This document shows positions 55,201-64,000 of a stretch of 64,000 bases of DNA, in pieces. Both the position numbers and the translations under genes were made by a program. Position 1 is the stretch's first letter, and every line of letters begins with the position of its first letter. Below the pieces are notes generated by a model. That model was not told the DNA's origin and did no database searches. It worked only from the letters and a program-made list of their open reading frames with translations. The DNA is taken from contig OW203722.1 in NCBI GenBank assembly GCA_934045075.1, forward strand, positions 22,218,429-22,282,428. Direction: 5' to 3'. This stretch comes from Yponomeuta sedellus. Taxonomy: Eukaryota; Arthropoda; Insecta; Lepidoptera; Yponomeutidae.

Positions 55201-55633
55201 TGCCCTTTCGCAATGTGAGCAAAAAGCAGCATAATCAAGTTTGTTGTACGGTAGCCCCACTTAAATATAAGTTTTATTCCGTTTTAGTACTTGTTTTTAT
55301 AGCGGCGAACAAAATACATAAGTTGTGGAAATTTGAACTGCTATCACGATTCATGAGGTAGAGTCTGGTGATAGACAGACGGAGAGGGGAGTCTTATCAT
55401 CAGCATCAGCCCATTTTTGCCCACTGCTGGGTACAGGCCTTTTCCCACAAACGCCATGACTCACCGCCCTAATACATGCCGCATCCACAGACCCTCCGCC
55501 GACTTAGCTATATCATCCGACCATCGAGCTGCTGGTCTGCCCGTCATTCCGTTTTTATCCATTGGTTACAGTACCCTTAGAATATTACAATGTGCGAGTC
55601 TAACTTCTCATATGCTAACAGTCTGTTAATTTT
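55201..55633. other. Non-coding with a LINE-like fragment
   Basis: 55395-55560 (CATCAGCCCATTTTTGCCCA, TTCCCACAAACGCCATGACT) resembles 45641-45795 and looks like a degenerate LINE end on the minus strand. Confidence 0.4.
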
Positions 55634-55891
55634 GACGGCCTCGGTGGCCCAGCGGTTTGGCACGCTGACTGTACAACCGAAGGTCTCGGGTTCGATCCCC
55701 GGCCGGGTCAAACCAGGAAACGAACTTTTCTAGTTTGTCTCGAATCTTGAATGTTATCAATGTATTTATTGTATTAAATCTGTCGTCGAGTTAGCACCTA
55801 TAACACAAGTCATTTAGTTGTACTTAGTATAAGGCTAACGAGATCTGTGTAATTTATGTCCATGAATATTTTTTTTATTTATTTATTTATT
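55634..55891 (+). mobile_element. SINE-C copy 2
   Basis: Head GACGGCCTCGGTGGCCCAGC, B box GGTTCGATCCC and the same body as 15781-16025, ending GTAATTTATGTCCATGAATA and an A/T-rich TTTA repeat tail. Confidence 0.75.
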
Positions 55892-56258
55892 AACAGTTGT
55901 CAGTTGTTTTTTTTGTACGCACTCTGGTCAACTGACAGCTGTTAGGAGAACATTAATAGCTTATTAGCGTACGGGAAAACGGGGCTAAGTGACGCCAGAA
56001 GTAATTTTACCCGTACAGCCTGCATGAGTACCTAGTGCTAATGAAAATGGAGTTTTGGCTCGCTTTGTGATTTGCTTCTACCCAATGCGCTAATGCATAC
56101 ATAAAGGGGCTCAAGTCACCCTTTGTGGATGATCACATCACTAATGTACTTTCATTACGAAACCTTTGTACCTCAGAACTTCAGCTCTGTCGTCATATAT
56201 TCAGTAACGACATCAAAGGCTGACGCGTTTTGTAACTATTTTTGGGCTCTGAATTCTT
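55892..56258. other. Non-coding, nothing recognised
   Basis: No gene or repeat family assigned, though the sequence runs into the LINE remnant that follows and may partly belong to it. Confidence 0.35.
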
Positions 56259-56528
56259 TTGTGCATTTATACCTTGGGCCGAAATTTCGTGCGTTGTTCT
56301 AAAAAAATAGCAAATAGGCTTAGTTCAGCAGCATATGCAGTCAAAAGAATTAGGGAACTAACTGACGTCGCAACTGCTAGGTTTGTTTATTTTAGTTACT
56401 TCCATAGTCTTATGTCCTATGGCATACTACTGTGGGGACGGGCAGCAGACATTGAGACCATCTTCGTCTTGCAGAAGAGAGCGATCAGATTCATTTATAG
56501 GCTGGGTAGCAGAGATTCGTTAAGAGAT

Positions 56529-56638
56529 AGATAGAATATTCTTTATTGCATGTACACCAAGTATTATATAAGAGACTTATAAAATAACAGTACAGTACAA
56601 ATGGCGGCCTTATTACAAAAAGTAATTTCTTCCAGACA
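56529..56638 (-). mobile_element. LINE-type 3' tail G, copy 3, with 7-bp duplication
   Basis: It is flanked by AAGAGAT at 56522-56528 and 56639-56645. On the minus strand it is a short 3' end, finishing GCAATAAAGAATATTCTATC. The insertion breaks the LINE frame at LRDR. Confidence 0.7.
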
Positions 56639-56792
56639 AAGAGATTTCTTTAAAGTAACTAACATCCTGACAGTTGCCAGTCAGTATATATATGAAAACA
56701 TTATGTACGTTAGGAAAAATATCTGTAACTTTAAAACTTTAGGTAGCCAACACAATGTAAATACTAGAAATAAATATAAACTCGAAATAATA

Positions 56793-57226
56793 TCGAAATT
56801 TCACTGATGCCGTGAGTCGCCCATTGGCTCAATTGGTAGAGCGCTGGCACGGATAGCCAGAGGTTGCGGGTTCGAATCCCGGCATGGGTGAAATTTTTAG
56901 CCTGTAAATAGGTTTTTAAATTTGTTCCTTAGCACGGGTTAGTGCATTAAAAATAAAATAGTGTAATCATGTGGGTACAGTGATATCGTTCCGATGTTAA
57001 ACCTAACTGCAAAGTAGGTGGTCGGGGCTGTAAGTAATGCAATTTGCTTAAGTCAGATGTCGCTGCCTGTACGTAATACAGAGAATAGTGTAAAGAGGTT
57101 CGAAATTTCACTGATGCCGTGAGTCACCCACTGGCTCAATTGGTAGAGCGCTGGCACGGATAGCCAGAGCTTGCGGGTTCGAATCCCGGCATGGGTGAAA
57201 TTTTAGCCTCTAAATAGGTTTTTAAA
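56793..57226 (+). mobile_element. IleR dimer, 5'-truncated
   Basis: Two forward tRNA-Ile-like parts (about 56819-56889 and 57125-57195) lie roughly 306 bp apart. The left end starts just before the first tRNA-like part and the right end is CTCTAAATAGGTTTTTAA. It interrupts a LINE coding frame, which can be read across once it is removed. A short AT-rich duplication is possible but unclear. The dimer entered as one unit or duplicated after entry. Confidence 0.75.
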
Positions 57227-57689
57227 TATAATTTTTTGTTCCCACTATTTAGGCTGGCAAAGGTTAATATATCCTTCATGGGGTATTGTATACGCTTCTT
57301 TACTAAAATCCTTGAAGATATATTAAGCTTGCCTGAATCGCGGTTCAAAAAATATGTTAAGCACACTTTGTGCCAAAATGGCTACTATAACATAAAGAAT
57401 TATTTAGATGACAATGAGGTCTGGAATTAAAGCCAGTACAATGTATGAGTTCTATGTTTATAATAATTATGTAAAATATGGTAATTAAGGACTTTTGAAA
57501 AGACTAAATTAGGAGTTTTTTTTGTCCATTTTTTCTCCTAAATGATCTAGATTTTGAAATGGACACCTAGTTTGAATTGTAAAGTTCATTAAGCCGCAGT
57601 TTCTGTGCTACTTTGAATAAAACTTTTTCATTTTATTTTATTTCATTTCAAGAAATAATTTTCTACTGCAAAGCAGAGTTGGCAGTGAC

Positions 57690-57894
57690 GACCTCTGTGG
57701 CGTAGCGGTAGCGCGTCTGCCTACCATACAAGAGGTCCCGGGTTCGAATTCCGGCTGGAAACAAAAAGAAAAGTCGAGGTCTTGGATGTTTACATGTTTG
57801 TGATGTCGTTGTTTCTGGTTCCCACGACACAGGGTATCCTAGTGTGGGGCCACAGGCAATGTATGTGTCTGTATGTAAAATGTAAAAAAAAAAA
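57690..57894 (+). mobile_element. SINE-B copy
   Basis: Full head GACCTCTGTGGCGTAGCGGT, B box GGTTCGAATTC, body AGGTCTTGGATGTTTACATG and an A-run tail. Confidence 0.75.
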
Positions 57895-58018
57895 TGTATG
57901 TAAAAAAATATTTCTGAGTTCAATTTGACAGTTGACGTAAGAAATTACTTAGTACACTCATCAGGTTCCATTTTTTTTTAAGAAGATGCTGAAAATATTT
58001 TTTCTGATTTTATTTGAC

Positions 58019-58207
58019 GACCTCTGTGGCGTAGTGGTAGCGCATCTGCCTACCTTGCGAGAGGTCCCGGGCTTGAACCCCGGATGGGAAAAAAACACTC
58101 CAGGTCTTGGATGTTTACATGTTTGATATGTCGTTGTTTCTGGTTCCCACAAACCAGGATATCCTAGTGTAGGGCCAGAAGCAATGTATGTGCCTGTATG
58201 TATGTGA
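58019..58207 (+). mobile_element. SINE-B copy
   Basis: Full head GACCTCTGTGGCGTAGTGGT; the B box is changed to GCTTGAACCCC. The body is as in the other copies and ends CTGTATGTATGTGATG. Confidence 0.72.
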
Positions 58208-58398
58208 TGAGATGATCTAGTGCACATTGATGAAATTTCCAATCCTTATTCAAATTCCGACAGAGATTTCGGGTTTGATTGTCATTAGACACCGTTTCTT
58301 TGTGAGTTAAGGAATAAAAATAAATCTTCAATTCGAAGTCCTAATCCAGATCCATTCGTTTCATTAGGAATTCGATTTGTTTTTGCCCTCAAACGTTC

Positions 58399-58605
58399 GT
58401 TCGTTATCAACCCTTGTTTGTCCCCACTGCTGGGGCACGGGTCTCTTCCTGCCTCGCAGGAAGGTTAGGCCCTTCTCCACCACGGGGGCCAAGTCCGGGT
58501 TGGTGGAGGGTTGTAAGACAGTGGCGGGCCTTACTGTCAGAAGTTATCAAGCCGCCCGTAAGGCCTCTGACATGGCTTAACGACTGCCATTATATGACAG
58601 CCGAC
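58399..58605 (-). mobile_element. 5S-derived SINE, 5'-truncated
   Basis: The distal body is well kept (TCCCCACTGCTGGGGCACGG, TCCACCACGGGGGCCAAGTC, CAGTGGCGGGCCTTACTGTC). The 5S-like head is absent. Confidence 0.7.
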
Positions 58606-58787
58606 GTTACTATTCATTCTATTCTACAAACGTTAGTATTCATTAATTAATTGTTTAGATCGGTTACAAGAAATACCTAAGTATATTATATATATATATA
58701 TATTAACTACAGTACGTACAAAAGTCAAATTATCATTGATTTATTGACTGCATAAATATTTATGTTCAATGTTGTACCAATCACTTT

Positions 58788-58905
58788 GTTTTCTAGGTTA
58801 TGTATATTCGTGAAGTTATAATAGCAATACCACTCGCTAACTGTGCTCGCTAACGAAGATATCGTGAGGAAACCTGAATGTCCTGAGGGCTTTAGTCCCA
58901 CATTG
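58788..58905 (+). mobile_element. SINE-D body fragment
   Basis: CTTTGTTTTCTAGGTTATGT, GTGAAGTTATAATAGCAATA and GTGAGGAAACCTGAATGTCC are present. There is no tRNA-like head, and a 13-bp CTGTGCTCGCTAAC slip lies inside. Confidence 0.55.
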
Positions 58906-59499
58906 TTGTGACGATCGTTTATCGAGGTTCCGCATTCTGTTGTAGCGGTGCAAGCCTCTTTACATATTTTTTTATGTTTCAATAATTCTGTCCTATGTTA
59001 TGTTATTCGTGATTAAAAAACCTAACCTTACGCTTGTTTCCCAGAGGGGTTGGCACAGACCAGGGACAGTTACTTGCCACGATCCTGACAGACCTTCGCT
59101 TCATTAACGTTCATAAATCGTTGCGTTGCAGGCCAGTTCCAGATACTTTTTATCGTCCCCTTTTGCTAATACATCCCCTATTTGGTTGACATATGCCCGC
59201 CTGAGACTTCCCTTACCAGCCCTTCCTTACACGGTCTGCGAATGAGTCCCCAATTCGATCCATATCGCTTCAGTTATACGAGTTCATCATTTAATCGTAA
59301 ATCATTTCTTGTTTTATTAAACTAAATGGGATTATAATTCCCTCATTTCGTTGCACAAGCAAACCTGTTGGCGCAAAACACATTATAATAAATACTCTCA
59401 GACATTAAACGCCCTGCGAATTAATTCACTTACACAAACTAATTAGTTTCTTTATGGGCTTAACTTCTGAGTGCAGTTATTATTCCATGCTAATGCATT
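58906..59499. other. Non-coding, faint repeat
   Basis: 59040-59110 (AGGGGTTGGCACAGACCAGG) resembles 18540-18610. Otherwise nothing is recognised. Confidence 0.4.
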
Positions 59500-59611
59500 G
59501 CTTAGACCAGTGGTTCTTAACCTGTGGCCCGCATGCCACTAGTGGTCCATGGCGGCCAAGTGGTCCGCAGATCTTTTATTTCAAAATTTTAATAAATGAG
59601 TGTTAGTTACC

Positions 59612-59796
59612 TGTTCTTGAGTGGAGACCGCGACTCGGCAAACGTAGTATATGATGCCCTCCGACTATATGGGTAACGATCTGCGAAAAACTGCCGACAG
59701 CTGCTAGATGCGGCAAGCTGAAGACAGGGCGCTATGGCGATGATTAGGAGAGGGCTATGTCCAGCAGCTGACTAACATATAGCCCGAAGAAGAAGA
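59612..59796 (+). repeat. RTE-like LINE 3' end inside the hAT
   Basis: TGTTCTTGAGTGGAGACCGC through GGCTATGTCCAGCAGCTGAC to the GAAGAAGAAG tail. Typical 5'-truncated copy. Confidence 0.7.
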
Positions 59797-59812
59797 GTTT
59801 TAGTCGTACAAT

Positions 59813-60033
59813 GTCACAAATCTTCATCCCACCTGGTCGGGAGCCATCATATACTGCGTTTGCCAAGTCGCGGTCTCCACTCAAGAACACGTTTATTCCA
59901 GCGGTTCTCGGCGATGGTGGATGCGGCAAGCTGAAGACAAGGCGCTATGGTGGTCATTAAGGGAGGGCTATGTCAGGCAGTACGACTCATCATTATAACC
60001 AGTATAGGTACCTTGATGATGGTTATGATGATG
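59813..60033 (+). mobile_element. RTE-like insertion with 5' inversion and 11-bp duplication
   Basis: AGTCGTACAAT flanks it (59802-59812 and 60034-60044). The left part, to about 59910, is RTE sequence in reverse (TCGCGGTCTCCACTCAAGAA). The right part is forward (GCGGCAAGCTGAAGACA...GGGAGGGCTATGTC) and ends in a GATGAT-like tail. An inverted 5' segment with a normal 3' end is the outcome known as twin priming. Confidence 0.75.
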
Positions 60034-60196
60034 AGTCGTACAATTATGTATGTTTTATTTATACATAATAATATATCGGAACAATAATAATATTCATTTA
60101 GGTTTAAGTATCATTCTATTACTAATAAACCAACTGGGTGGTTTCCGATAAGACAGAAATTTGGTAAAATGGTCCCTTATAACCAAAAGGTTAAGA

Positions 60197-60533
60197 GCCT
60201 TTTTAAAAACCTATTTAGAGGCTAAAAATTCCACCCATGCCGGGTTTCGAACCCGCGACCTCTGGCTATCCGTGCCAGCGCTCTATCTAACTGAGCTAAT
60301 GGGCGACTCACCGGCATCAGTGAAATTTCGAACCTCTTTACACTATTCTCTGTATTACGTACAGGCAGCGACATCTGGCTGAAGTCGATTGCATCACTTA
60401 CAGCCCCGACTACCTACTTTGCAGTTAGGTTTTTACATCGGAATGATATCGCTGTACCCACATGATTTACTATTTTTATTTTTAATGCACTAACCCGTGC
60501 TAAGGAAAATTTTAAAAACCTATTTAGAGGCTT
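60197..60533 (-). mobile_element. IleR copy in the hAT end, 10-bp duplication
   Basis: AAGGTTAAGA flanks it (60187-60196 and 60534-60543); it is part of the hAT terminus. The copy spans slightly more than one unit, so both ends carry AAAACCTATTTAGAGGCT. The reverse tRNA-Ile-like part lies at 60232-60306. Confidence 0.8.
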
Positions 60534-60558
60534 AAGGTTAAGAACCACTGGCTTAGAC

Positions 60559-60842
60559 AGAAATGGACGTAGTTTGCCATTTGCATATTTTTCAAGTAGG
60601 AATATAGAGAAATTCGACCCAACTGAAAGATATGTAGCAAACTAACACAATATTTTAGCGCCTGAAGTGGGAAAATTTTAGGATGTTATGAAACTTTGTG
60701 AAAAACAAAGCTTTTAATAGACTGCAGGTATTAGACAGCAGGTATTAGACAGCAGCTATTATCTAAAAAACACGATTCTTTAGAGGCATTTAATTTAACA
60801 TGTAATAAAGTAAAATAATAGAGCCTATATATACGTATCTCG
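60559..60842. other. Non-coding, nothing recognised
   Basis: A short direct repeat GGTATTAGACAGCA occurs at 60727-60753. No gene. Confidence 0.4.
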
Positions 60843-61380
60843 GAGCGGCGGTAGCTCAGTGGGTAGAACGATGGACTCTGAAGCGTGAGACCTGGGTTCA
60901 ATTTCCAGTGCGTGCATGTGAAAATTACGTTGTTTTTTAAGTTATGTACATTTGTGAAATAGCGATACCATAAAGGTGCCATACCACTCGCTAACTGTAG
61001 TTGCAATCTTCTTCTTCTTCTTCAGGCTATATTAGTCCACTGCTGGATATAGCCCTCCCCTAATGAGCGCCATAGCACAAGGTTGTGCCATCATTGGGGG
61101 AGTAATGAATCCCTAGCTGGGCATTCGGGTTGGGGATCGCAGATTGGTGGAATTGTGATGCCGAGGGCGCTGCTGCCCCCCTCCCGGTTTGTGTCCCTTA
61201 GTCGCCTTTTACGACACCCGCGGGAAGAATTTGGGTTGGTGCTATTCTCTAAGCCGACACCACACAGCAATGGTATTGCAGCAGTAGTTGCAATACCATT
61301 CGCTAACATGAAGGAAAACATCGTGAGGAAACCTGATTGTCTGGGGTGTTAGCGATTGACAATCGGCGGTGGGCACTCGT
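60843..61380 (+). mobile_element. SINE-D copy split by an RTE derivative
   Basis: The head GAGCGGCGGTAGCTCAGTGG, degenerate B box and AAGTTATGTACATTTGTGAA body run to 60996. They resume at 61284 with TACCATTCGCTAACATGAAG and GTGAGGAAACCTGATTGTCT. The insert is bounded by a clean duplication. Confidence 0.7.
61008..61283 (-). mobile_element. Internally deleted RTE derivative with 11-bp duplication
   Basis: GTAGTTGCAAT flanks it (60997-61007 and 61284-61294). On the minus strand it starts TGCTGCAATACCATTGCTGT and runs about 200 bp through the RTE-type 5' coding region (GTGTCGTAAAAGGCGACTAA). It then jumps to the last 75 bp (GCTCATTAGGGGAGGGC) and ends in a GAA-repeat tail. It is complete, 276 bp, with its own target duplication, so it moved as a short element, using proteins from a full RTE. 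Confidence 0.8.
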
Positions 61381-61596
61381 GATAGTTAAGCCATACTCTC
61401 TCTTTCTGAGAGTGACCTGTGCCCTGCTTGATTGATTGAAATTAGTTGGTTCTGTTAGACCTGTGATTTCCGCACTTAACCTCAAAGTTGGGTCATTGTA
61501 CGTAGCAAGTGCTGCGGTAAGTTAATACTTTAGACACTGGGGTTTCCTCACGATGTTTTCCTTCACAATTAGCGAATGGCGTTAGTATTATCATTC

Positions 61597-62207
61597 ATTC
61601 GCCTATTAGCTCAGTTGGTAAGAGCGCTGGCACGGATAGCAAGAGGTCGCGGGTTCGAATCCCGGCATGGGTGGAATTTTTAGCCTCTAAATAGGTTTTT
61701 AAAATTGTCCTTAGCACGGGTCAGTGCATTAGAAATAATGAATTATCATGTGGGTACAGTGATATCATTCCAATGTAAAACCTAACTGCAAAGTAGGTAC
61801 TCGGGGCTGCAAGTGATGCAAATTACTTCAGCCAGATGTCACTGCCTGTACGTAGATAGACAGATAGATAGAGAACACTTTATTGTAGATAAAATTGGAA
61901 ATTACACAGATATTTCTTAACCTTAGAGTACAGACGGCGGCCTTATCACTAAAAGTGATCTCTTCCAGACAACCTTCGGATAAACTGGACTAATACATTA
62001 GAGAAGGAAGTAGATGTACAAAAAAAAAACATAGAAAACATTAATTACGTAATACAGAGAATGTTGTAAAGATGTTCGAAATTTCACTGATGCTGGTGAG
62101 TCGCCCATTAGCTCAGTTGGTAAGAGCGCTGGCACGGATAGCAAAAGGTCGCGGGTTCGAATCCCGGCATGGGTGGAATTTTTAGCCTCTAAATAGGTTT
62201 TTAAAAA
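61597..62207 (+). mobile_element. IleR dimer, interrupted
   Basis: The first tRNA-Ile-like part is at 61601-61674 and the second at 62101-62175. Between them is one full body, split by a tail-G insertion at 61857-62044. The left end starts within the tRNA-like part and the right end is CTCTAAATAGGTTTTTAAA, again the GGTTTTT terminus. Confidence 0.75.
61857..62044 (-). mobile_element. LINE-type 3' tail G, copy 4
   Basis: GATAGACAGATAGATAGAGA, ACACTTTATTGTAGATAAAA, GGCGGCCTTATCACTAAAAG and a ATAGAAAACATTAA end. TACGTA on both sides may be a 6-bp duplication. It is close to 23241-23430. Confidence 0.68.
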
Positions 62208-62496
62208 TATCCATTTACTGTCATGTACGTACTAATGTTATTTCTGACAACGCAGTGTCTCACCTCGTTTATCATCGTTCATTCGGCGATTGTCGAAAGA
62301 TTCACGAGCGAAAGTTACGAAGCGACTGCGTTATCATCGATCAAAGGCCCCATGTTTCCAACATTTGTCGTGATAAATTATTTTCAACTTGGGCAGGCCT
62401 GGAAAGTAGGAACGAGCCTTTAATTTGTGTAGCAATTTCGTTGTCAGTAGTTACTTGATAAGCAAATTATGTTAAAGTATTTTGTATTATTTTCTT
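62208..62496. other. Non-coding, nothing recognised
   Basis: Overlapping 66-codon frames have no domain. No repeat family assigned. Confidence 0.4.
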
Positions 62497-62850
62497 GAAG
62501 CGCTCGTGGCCTAGTCGAACCGAGTGACTGGAACCAATCACTTGAGTTAAGCATCTACAAGCGCGGTTTGGTGTTGAATGGTCGACCGTCCTATGACTGC
62601 CGCTAGTGGCAGTTTTTCCGTGCTTTGCAAGGCACGTTAAGCCGTTGGTGCGCGCTGTCATGTAATGGCAGTCGTTAAGAGATGTCAAAGGCCTTATGGG
62701 CGGCTTGATAACTTCTGACAGTAAGGGCCGCCACTTTTTTACGATCCTCCACCAATCCGGACTTGGCCTCCGAGGTGGAGAATGACCTAACCTTCCTACG
62801 ATGCAGGAAGAGACCCAAGTGGGGACATACAAGGGTTGATATCGATCAAT
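62497..62850 (+). mobile_element. 5S-derived SINE, nearly complete
   Basis: The head GAAGCGCTCGTGGCCTAGTC, TCACTTGAGTTAAGCATC and AAGCGCGGTTTGGTG matches 5S-type sequence. The body runs to GTGGGGACATACAAGGGTTG. A short deletion removes the GTGCCCCAGCAGT block. Confidence 0.75.
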
Positions 62851-62937
62851 CGATTATTTTCTTGATTTATTCGAATTTATATATTTATCGTATAGAATTT
62901 TACCTTGGTCTTGTTACTAGATACAATGCATTTACCG

Positions 62938-63080
62938 ATATCAACCCTTGCATGTTCCTACTGCTGGAACACGAGTCTCTTCCTGCATCGCAGTAAGGTA
63001 ACAAAAATGCCACTAGTGGCAGTCATAGGACGGTCACCCATCCAGCATCTAACATAACTGCCATTACATGACAGCCAGTA
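62938..63080 (-). mobile_element. 5S-derived SINE, reverse, internally deleted
   Basis: It starts GATATCAACCCTTGCATGTT and after CATCGCAGTAAGGTA jumps to ATGCCACTAGTGGCAGTCAT. Its minus-strand 5S-like region is cut short. It lies about 90 bp from the forward copy, making an inverted pair. Confidence 0.65.
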
Positions 63081-63632
63081 TTAACGGTTTAATATCCTAA
63101 CGATTAGATCGCTAGTAATTGAGATATTTATATAATATTATTATAACATTCAAAGTACATATTAAAAGTTAGATTGAATGTATTGCAAAAACCGGTGTTT
63201 TTGGTGTGGTTCGGAAAACCGAGCCTTTAGCATAGAACCAAAATACATTTGACCCTACGACAGATTACAGTTAGCTTTAAATATCTGCACAGAGATCTGT
63301 CCAATTATGTGCTCAGCATTTCAGACAGATTTCGGGCGATAGATTTACAAATCAAGTCAAATGGTCACACTCCACATCTGCCAATTTGCGACATCTATTT
63401 GAGATCCTTTCCAAACTATTTTATTGTATTGTAATTTATTCTATTGTTATTTTATTGTATAGGACTAACAAGACCTGTGTAATGTGTCCATGAATTTTTA
63501 TTTATTTTATTTCACTCTTCAGTCTATTCTTAAGTTGAAGACAGTTTTTTGTTTCCAACTACTAATAAAGATTATTCTTATCTTACTAGGCGTTTTTAAA
63601 ATGCGTTAAATGTGGGTTACGCTAATCAAAGG
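63081..63632. other. Non-coding with retroposon tail
   Basis: 63452-63510 (GGACTAACAAGACCTGTGTA, ATGTGTCCATGAATTT) matches the 3' end of SINE-C, perhaps from the LINE that mobilises it. A 61-codon frame before it (63249-63434) could be the end of such a LINE but shows no firm motif. Confidence 0.45.
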
Positions 63633-63820
63633 TCTTCCATAATATAAAAATGAATCGCTGAATGTGTTGGTAAGCGCAAATCTCGAGAGCAACTGAACCG
63701 ATTTTGCTAATTCGTTTTTAGAATATTCTTTTGAGTACGAGGATGGTTCTTACGGAGAGAAAAATGTAAAAAATTAAAGAATCGACTGTTAGGCGGTACG
63801 AAGTTCGATGGGTCAGCAAG
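63633..63820 (+). mobile_element. Non-autonomous Helitron 3
   Basis: It starts TCTTCCATAATATAAAAATG and ends GGGTCAGCAAG followed by T (CTAG changed to CAAG). About 188 bp, with an interior like that of copies 1 and 2 (GAGTACGAGGATGGTTCTTA). It shows the short uninterrupted form. Confidence 0.65.
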
Positions 63821-64000
63821 TCTTTAATCATATTTCATGTAAAGTTTGTTGGGAAAAAAGTAACAGTACTTTGTGATGGCTGATTGATGGTAGTCTGATA
63901 ACTGATCAGCCGAAGATGCGAACGGGTGCCAGCCATCAGTCTTCTCGTGACTACGATGACTGTAACTTCATCGAAACGTCAAGGTGAAATAGCAATAAAT

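Larger units (their letters stand above)
56259..57640 (+). pseudogene. Jockey/CR1-like LINE C-terminus, split by two insertions
   Basis: The first frame reads RELTDVATARFVYFSYFHSL...YGILLWGRA...LQKRAIRFIY, the region after the RT active site. After the insertion at 56529-56638 it continues FFKVTNILTVASQYIYEN. After the IleR pair at 56793-57226 it ends RLAKVNISFMGYCIRFF...KYVKHTLCQNGYYNIKNYL, then stop at 57430. A 3' region of about 200 bp and an A-rich tail follow. It is 5'-truncated and has no catalytic residues. Related 3' ends are at 16614 (+) and 21103 (-). It is related to, but distinct from, the fragment at 7080-7615. Confidence 0.75.
59508..60550 (+). mobile_element. Non-autonomous hAT element with nested insertions
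   Basis: The terminal inverted repeat CAGTGGTTCTTAACC is perfect at both ends. The 8-bp duplication GCTTAGAC flanks it (59500-59507 and 60551-60558). Both are standard for hAT. No transposase is present. Three retroposons have landed inside: RTE ends at 59612-59796 and 59813-60033, and an IleR at 60197-60533. Without them the element would be about 300 bp. Confidence 0.88.

Noticed and set aside
61083..61352. 89-codon forward frame near 61.1 kb
   Set aside because: It is the antisense of the RTE-type 5' region; the minus strand reads the known family sequence.

Overview
The window looks like gene-poor, AT-rich insect DNA, most likely from a moth or butterfly. Its relics of RTE-like, I-like, BEL/Pao, Helitron and hAT elements, and its tRNA- and 5S-rRNA-derived SINEs, are of the kinds common in Lepidoptera. 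This placement rests on repeat type and recognisable protein tails only. I found no host protein-coding gene, rRNA gene, functional tRNA gene or CRISPR array. The only long intact reading frames belong to one non-LTR retrotransposon. One 200-base assembly gap is present (4251-4450).

Layout. 1-7 kb: an inverted-repeat DNA element, two adjacent Helitrons (one with a three-deep nest of insertions), a small TTA-flanked MITE and SINE pieces. 7-9 kb: a frameshifted BEL/Pao integrase fused in frame to a non-LTR 3' fragment, both on the minus strand. 9-23 kb: degenerate SINEs, RTE-like 3' ends and copies of a tRNA-Ile-derived repeat that I call IleR. 23.7-41.2 kb: a tandem array of IleR units, partly inverted and flanked as a whole by an 11-bp target-site duplication. 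A 15.3-kb element with 6.5-kb terminal direct repeats has inserted into this array. 41-48 kb: SINEs, a long TATG microsatellite and an inverted-repeat element. 48.0-53.6 kb: a full-length I-clade-like retrotransposon with two intact ORFs, a poly(A) tail and a 12-bp target-site duplication. 54-64 kb: a LINE remnant split by two insertions, a hAT element loaded with later insertions, an internally deleted RTE derivative with its target-site duplication, more SINEs and a third Helitron.

The strongest candidates for something undescribed are two. First, the giant terminal-repeat element: its LTRs are nearly three times the length of its non-coding interior, its LTR copies differ at about seven positions, and it has TG...CA ends and a 4-bp CCGT duplication. 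Second, IleR: a roughly 310-bp unit with its tRNA-Ile-like part near the 3' side, which occurs as 5'-truncated monomers, tandem arrays and fold-back dimers, often bounded by 10-15 bp duplications. The only apparently autonomous machinery in the window is the I-like element; RTE-type machinery is present only as fragments. LINE machinery is therefore the likely source of mobility for the SINEs and IleR, but this is inference.
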